Origin: JAWKWH01 sp963669455
GTDB taxonomy: Bacteria > Pseudomonadota > Alphaproteobacteria > Rhizobiales > Rhizobiaceae
Length of the DNA: 64,000 nt
Assembly: GCA_963669455.1 (NCBI GenBank)
Contig: OY770026.1
Location: forward strand, 2,356,001 to 2,420,000
Direction: 5' to 3'
The notes beneath the pieces were generated by a model. It saw only the letters and a program-made list of their open reading frames with translations, was not told the origin of the DNA and ran no database searches. The translations under genes and the position numbers were made by a program. This document shows positions 60,408-64,000 of this stretch, in pieces. The stretch's first letter is position 1, and every line of letters begins with the position of its first letter.

Positions 60408-60932
60408 ATGACAATGATCCTTCGCAGCCTTCGTGCCGTGAACTACATACTCGAAATCCTAGCTTCAATCCTGTCGTCCACGATTGCGGCAGTTATGGTG
60501 CTGGCCCTGACGCTAAGCGCGATCACCCGCTATGTCAGCGGCACGGGTTATGACTGGTTCATCGAATTGCCGCCTGCGCTTGTGCCCTGGTTGGTCTTTC
60601 CGCTCTTGGGCCCGCTCTTGCGGTCTGGCGCGCATATCCAGGTGGATCTGGCGCCAAATTTTCTGAGCGGCAAGAAGCTTCTTTTGCTGCAAACCTTTGT
60701 CTTCACAGTCATGCTGATTGGCGCGGTGATGTTCTTTATCGCGGGCAACGAAGCCGTCGCCCTGTTCCGTCGCCTTGGCCAATTGATGGAGTTGGAGATC
60801 GAACTGCCGATCTGGTGGATGTATCTGGCCTTCCCGACCGGGTTCGCGATCCTCATTTTGTTCTCGCTAGAGCTTCTGCTGGAAACGCTGGCTAAGCTCT
60901 TGGCCCCGACCCCGACGGAGGAAGCACGATGA
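60408..60932 (+). CDS. dctQ: TRAP transporter small membrane subunit DctQ
   Basis: 174 aa, four transmembrane helices (ILASILSSTIAAVMVLALTL; LPPALVPWLVFPLLGPLLRS; TFVFTVMLIGAVMFFIAGNE; MYLAFPTGFAILILFSLELL). The RSGAHIQVDL motif is typical of DctQ. Its stop overlaps the dctM start by 4 bases. Confidence 0.93.
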   Translation: MTMILRSLRAVNYILEILASILSSTIAAVMVLALTLSAITRYVSGTGYDWFIELPPALVPWLVFPLLGPLLRSGAHIQVDLAPNFLSGKKLLLLQTFVFTVMLIGAVMFFIAGNEAVALFRRLGQLMELEIELPIWWMYLAFPTGFAILILFSLELLLETLAKLLAPTPTEEAR

Positions 60933-62197
60933 AAACGCTTGCAATTGCCGTTTCTCTTGTCTTCCTGGTCCTGTCGGTTCCGATCTTCATGGTGTTCGGG
61001 CTGGGCAGCGCCGTTGTGGCCATATGGGATTTGAATCTGCCTGAATCAACGCTGATCCAGGTGTCATTCGGGTCGATGACCAAGCACGTGCTGATCGCCG
61101 TTCCTCTGTTCATCTTTGCGGGCATGGTGATGTTGCGCGGCGGTGCGGCTGCGCGCCTTGTCCACTTTGCAACCACACTGGTTGGCCATTGGCCCGGGGG
61201 CCTTGGTATCGCAATGATCCTCGCCATGGGTTTTTTCGCGGCCTTTTGCGGTTCGATCCTTGCCGCCATCACGGCTGTCGGGACAATTATGATCCCGCAA
61301 ATGGTGCGCCAGGGCTATCCCAAGCCTTTTGTCATCGTGCTGGCGGCATCCGCTGCCTTTCTGGAGGCGCTCATCCCACCTTCAAACGCGGCCATTCTGT
61401 TTTCTGCCCTGACCGATGTTCCCGTTTCGCGTACCTTTGCCGCTGGCTTTGTGCCGGGATTTGTTCTGATCATTCTATTGGGCATCGTGGTCACATGGAA
61501 ATGTCGCCACCTGAAAAACCCGGTCAAAGCCACCGTAGGCGAGCGTCTTACAGCGTTTCGCACGGCCATTCCGGGCCTGTTTACGCCAATCATCATCCTT
61601 GGCGGCATCTACGCGGGGCTGTTGACACCTTCTGAATCCGCCGCCGTTGCGGGTATCTGGGCCATATTGATCGGTGTCCTGATCTACCGCGAACTGACGT
61701 TTCAGGGCATCTTGAAGGCACTTCACGAAACTGCCCGCATCACCGCCGTGATCTTTGCAATCATCGCAATGGCAACATTCCTGAGCGTTGTTCTGACCTA
61801 TAGCCAGGCACCGCAAAAGATCATCACCTATTTCACTGAGATGGGTGGCACGCCCTTGACTTTCTGGCTGTCGGTCGCGGTGATCTGCCTGATCCTTGGC
61901 ACCTTTGTCGAGATCGTCCCGGTCTTTTATCTGACAGTTCCGATTTTTGCAGTACTTGCTCTCTCGCTGGACCAGGACATCCTGCACCTATATGTCGTAT
62001 TTGTCGCCTTCGCCGGGATCGGCATGATCACGCCACCGGTATGTGTTGGGGTCTACACCGCAGCTGGTGTCGCCAAGGAAAGTCCGGAAAAGGCGTTCCG
62101 TGAGGTGCCGCTTTTCGTAGGCGTAGGCATCATCTTCGGGCTGCTGATGATCTTCTTCCCTGCCGCGGCGACATGGTTGCCTGAGTTGCTGAATTAG
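60929..62197 (+). CDS. dctM: TRAP transporter large membrane subunit DctM
   Basis: 422 aa, twelve or so hydrophobic helices. Na+ symport channel. Characteristic: PLFIFAGMVMLRGGAAARLV, GLGIAMILAMGFFAAFCGSI, AAITAVGTIMIPQMVRQGYP, LIPPSNAAILFSAL and LTPSESAAVAGIWAILIGVL. Tail-to-tail overlap of 4 bases with the LysR gene. Confidence 0.95.
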   Translation: MKTLAIAVSLVFLVLSVPIFMVFGLGSAVVAIWDLNLPESTLIQVSFGSMTKHVLIAVPLFIFAGMVMLRGGAAARLVHFATTLVGHWPGGLGIAMILAMGFFAAFCGSILAAITAVGTIMIPQMVRQGYPKPFVIVLAASAAFLEALIPPSNAAILFSALTDVPVSRTFAAGFVPGFVLIILLGIVVTWKCRHLKNPVKATVGERLTAFRTAIPGLFTPIIILGGIYAGLLTPSESAAVAGIWAILIGVLIYRELTFQGILKALHETARITAVIFAIIAMATFLSVVLTYSQAPQKIITYFTEMGGTPLTFWLSVAVICLILGTFVEIVPVFYLTVPIFAVLALSLDQDILHLYVVFVAFAGIGMITPPVCVGVYTAAGVAKESPEKAFREVPLFVGVGIIFGLLMIFFPAAATWLPELLN

Positions 62198-63120
62198 GGC
62201 CTGTGCCGCAGCGCTTCCACAAACTCGACCCGCGCAGTTAACTGCGCCTCGAAAACATCTACAAATGACAGTGCCTGCCGTGATAAATTTTCCCGGCCGG
62301 CTGCGATGATCGTCACGAAATAGGTCAGGTTCTGCACCACAGGGCGAAAGACCACGCCCCCCATCCGAACCGCCTGCTCGGCTGAAAAAGGGTCCGCGAT
62401 CGCCAGAGCGCCGGTTTCGCGCACCAGGGCACCCGCCAGAGGCATGTTCGCCGCTGACAAACGGGATCGTTCTTGCAGCTTGCGGGATAAATCGGGATCA
62501 ATGGACATCATTGTGTCAGGATATGTCCCGCCAAAGGTCACAAAGGTTTCGCTATGTGCCAATTCCTCTAAATCAACGGCTCCGCCCTGATCCGCCAAAG
62601 CGTGGTTTTCCGGCAGCAGGCAGACATAGGGTGCAGAGGTTTGAAACAGGATTTCAACACCTTCATGGCTTGCTTCGCGCCCAACAATGCCGAGGTCAAC
62701 CTGACGCATCTGCACGGCGTCAAGGATCGCGGGCGTGTTGCGTGAGTTTATTCTGAATTTTATGTCGGGGTTTTCGCGATAGACCCGCCCAATCGCAGCG
62801 GGCAATTCGGTCGAAGCCAGCGACTGAATTGTCGAGATCGAGATAGACCCGCCCTGCATTGTTCGGATCGCTTCGGCCAGATCCTCCAACCGGTCAATGC
62901 CGACAAACATGCCCTCGACGCCGTTATAGAATTGCTGGCCCTCAACCGTGGGCGTTAGCCCGCGTCCAACACGCGCAAACAGTGGAAACCCGGCAGAACG
63001 TTCAAGATCGGCAATCAACCGGCTGACGGAGGGCTGCGAGATATGCATCATGTTGGCGGCCTTCGTGATTGATCCCGCCCGAATGGTTGCCCGGAACGCC
63101 TCTAACTGTCTTAGGTTCAT
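62194..63120 (-). CDS. LysR family transcriptional regulator
   Basis: 308 aa. N-terminal winged helix MNLRQLEAFRATIRAGSITK, ANMMHISQPSVSRLIADLER; C-terminal periplasmic-binding-protein-like effector domain (GSISISTIQSLASTELPAAI, IVGREASHEGVEILFQTSAP). Placed between the TRAP genes and a divergent acyl-CoA dehydrogenase gene, it likely responds to the transported acid or its product. The 163-base gap to the dehydrogenase gene contains TGTCA-N18-TGACA (63241-63268). Confidence 0.93.
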   Translation of the reverse strand: MNLRQLEAFRATIRAGSITKAANMMHISQPSVSRLIADLERSAGFPLFARVGRGLTPTVEGQQFYNGVEGMFVGIDRLEDLAEAIRTMQGGSISISTIQSLASTELPAAIGRVYRENPDIKFRINSRNTPAILDAVQMRQVDLGIVGREASHEGVEILFQTSAPYVCLLPENHALADQGGAVDLEELAHSETFVTFGGTYPDTMMSIDPDLSRKLQERSRLSAANMPLAGALVRETGALAIADPFSAEQAVRMGGVVFRPVVQNLTYFVTIIAAGRENLSRQALSFVDVFEAQLTARVEFVEALRHRP

Positions 63121-63283
63121 CGCAAGAACTCATGCTTATTTTACATGTGCCCATGATATCCATTCGCCAATGCTTTGTATAGGATGTCGTGTTCCATCCG
63201 TTGTGGGTATGAGTGCATTAGAAAATTGAATTGGCCCCGGTGTCATCAGATATCTACGCTAAGTGACATATAGTAGGGCAATT

Positions 63284-64000
63284 ATGACAGACCTAAACTT
63301 TCCCAAATCCCCTTGGATGGACGACGAATTGTCGATGCTGGAGGATTCGTGCCGGCAATTTTATGAACGCGAGTGCGCCCCTCACTACGAGGAATGGGAG
63401 AACAAAGGCAGTTTCCCCCGCACACTATGGAGGAAGGCAGGCGAGATGGGCCTGTTGGGTGCGGAAGTGCCCGAAGAATTCGGCGGCTTGAGCGGCAACT
63501 TCGCACATGACGCCGTGATCGCCTATCAAGGCAATTTGGCTGGGATCGACGGTTGGGGCGGTGGTCTGCACAACTCCATCGTGATCCCTTACCTCATCCA
63601 CTATGGCTCCGACGATCAGAAGAAACGCATCCTCCCAAGTATGATTTCCGGTGATCTGATCGGAGCCATTGCAATGACCGAAGCGGGCGCCGGGTCTGAT
63701 CTGCAAAACATCAAGACAACGGCGCTCAAGGATGGCAATCATTACAAGATTTCCGGCTCCAAAACCTTCATAACAAACGGCGCACTGGCCAATCTGATCA
63801 TCGTTGCGGCAAAAACCGACCCCACGGCGGGCGGACGCGGTACGTCGTTGTTCCTGGTTGAAACCGATGGGCTGGACGGGTTCCGGCGCGGACGCAATCT
63901 CGACAAGTTGGGAATGAAGTCAAACGACACATCCGAACTCTTCTTTGACGATATGCGTGTGCCCGCCTCGGCACTTCTTGGCCCCGAAGAAGGGCAAGGC
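63284..64000 (+). CDS. Acyl-CoA dehydrogenase, N-terminal part (runs off right edge)
   Basis: 239 residues in the window, open at the right edge. Starts MTDLNFPKSPWMDDELSMLE. N-terminal helical domain (CRQFYERECAPHYEEWENKG, LGAEVPEEFGGLSG) and the middle beta domain with the FAD/substrate motif AIAMTEAGAGSDLQNIKTTA, ISGSKTFITNGALANLIIVA and LGMKSNDTSELFFDDMRVPA. The catalytic Glu would lie beyond the edge. Divergent from the LysR gene; probably the first gene of a further acyl-CoA operon of the island. Confidence 0.93.
   Translation, partial: MTDLNFPKSPWMDDELSMLEDSCRQFYERECAPHYEEWENKGSFPRTLWRKAGEMGLLGAEVPEEFGGLSGNFAHDAVIAYQGNLAGIDGWGGGLHNSIVIPYLIHYGSDDQKKRILPSMISGDLIGAIAMTEAGAGSDLQNIKTTALKDGNHYKISGSKTFITNGALANLIIVAAKTDPTAGGRGTSLFLVETDGLDGFRRGRNLDKLGMKSNDTSELFFDDMRVPASALLGPEEGQG

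Overview
The window is chromosomal DNA of an alphaproteobacterium of the order Hyphomicrobiales (Rhizobiales). This rests on gene order (pyrB-pyrC-plsY-dprA-topA-rnr; rpsB-tsf-pyrH-frr-uppS-cdsA-rseP-bamA-lpxD-fabZ-lpxA-lpxI-lpxB with gltA, gltX, comEC and lexA behind it), on an EipB/DUF1849 protein, LpxI rather than LpxH, and an alphaproteobacterial SOS box (GTTC-N7-GTTC). I cannot name the genus.

Layout. 1-7917 (minus strand): RNase R (runs off the left edge), topA, dprA, plsY, a frameshifted dihydroorotase-like gene and pyrB, with one small gene on the other strand between topA and dprA. 8064-12902: AidB-like flavoprotein, AEC transporter, two small membrane proteins, RuvX and a UPF0173 hydrolase. 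13013-15252: gatC, a GNAT acetyltransferase and gatA. 15379-22634: MscS channel, L-serine dehydratase, DUF1489 protein, an unnamed conserved protein, a VWA/J-domain gene pair, and a D,D-carboxypeptidase with a SPOR domain. 22774-26825: phasin with a repressor-like promoter, clpS, clpA (frameshifted) and a helical-repeat protein. 26886-27967: azlCD. 28000-29500: an AT-richer patch with a PAP2-type membrane phosphatase. 29529-35509: HIT protein, FemAB-like protein, GDPD, RidA, EipB, a second MscS channel and PPK2. 35679-48891: the long translation / nucleotide / isoprenoid / outer-membrane / lipid A cluster. 48888-55250: gltA, gltX, comEC and lexA.

From about 55300 to the right edge the window changes character. 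A hairpin and a decayed transposase C-terminus separate lexA from an accessory catabolic island. One arm (minus strand) is an FMN-dependent alpha-hydroxy-acid oxidase, a ThDP-dependent 2-oxo-acid enzyme and a transthyretin/HIU-hydrolase-like protein. The other arm is a divergent dctPQM TRAP transporter, followed by a LysR regulator and an acyl-CoA dehydrogenase cut by the right edge. The simplest reading is uptake of a 2-hydroxy acid (or its precursor), oxidation to the 2-oxo acid, then ThDP-dependent decarboxylation or carboligation. The substrate cannot be read from sequence.

Main points for follow-up: the island with its altered HIU-hydrolase-like protein; an inverted-repeat element (TTGxTGC-N3-GCAxCAA) shared by the phasin and citrate synthase promoters; single-base frameshifts in clpA and the pyrC-like gene, which are either assembly errors or real lesions; and the VWA/J-domain pair of unknown function. 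I found no tRNA, rRNA or CRISPR array.
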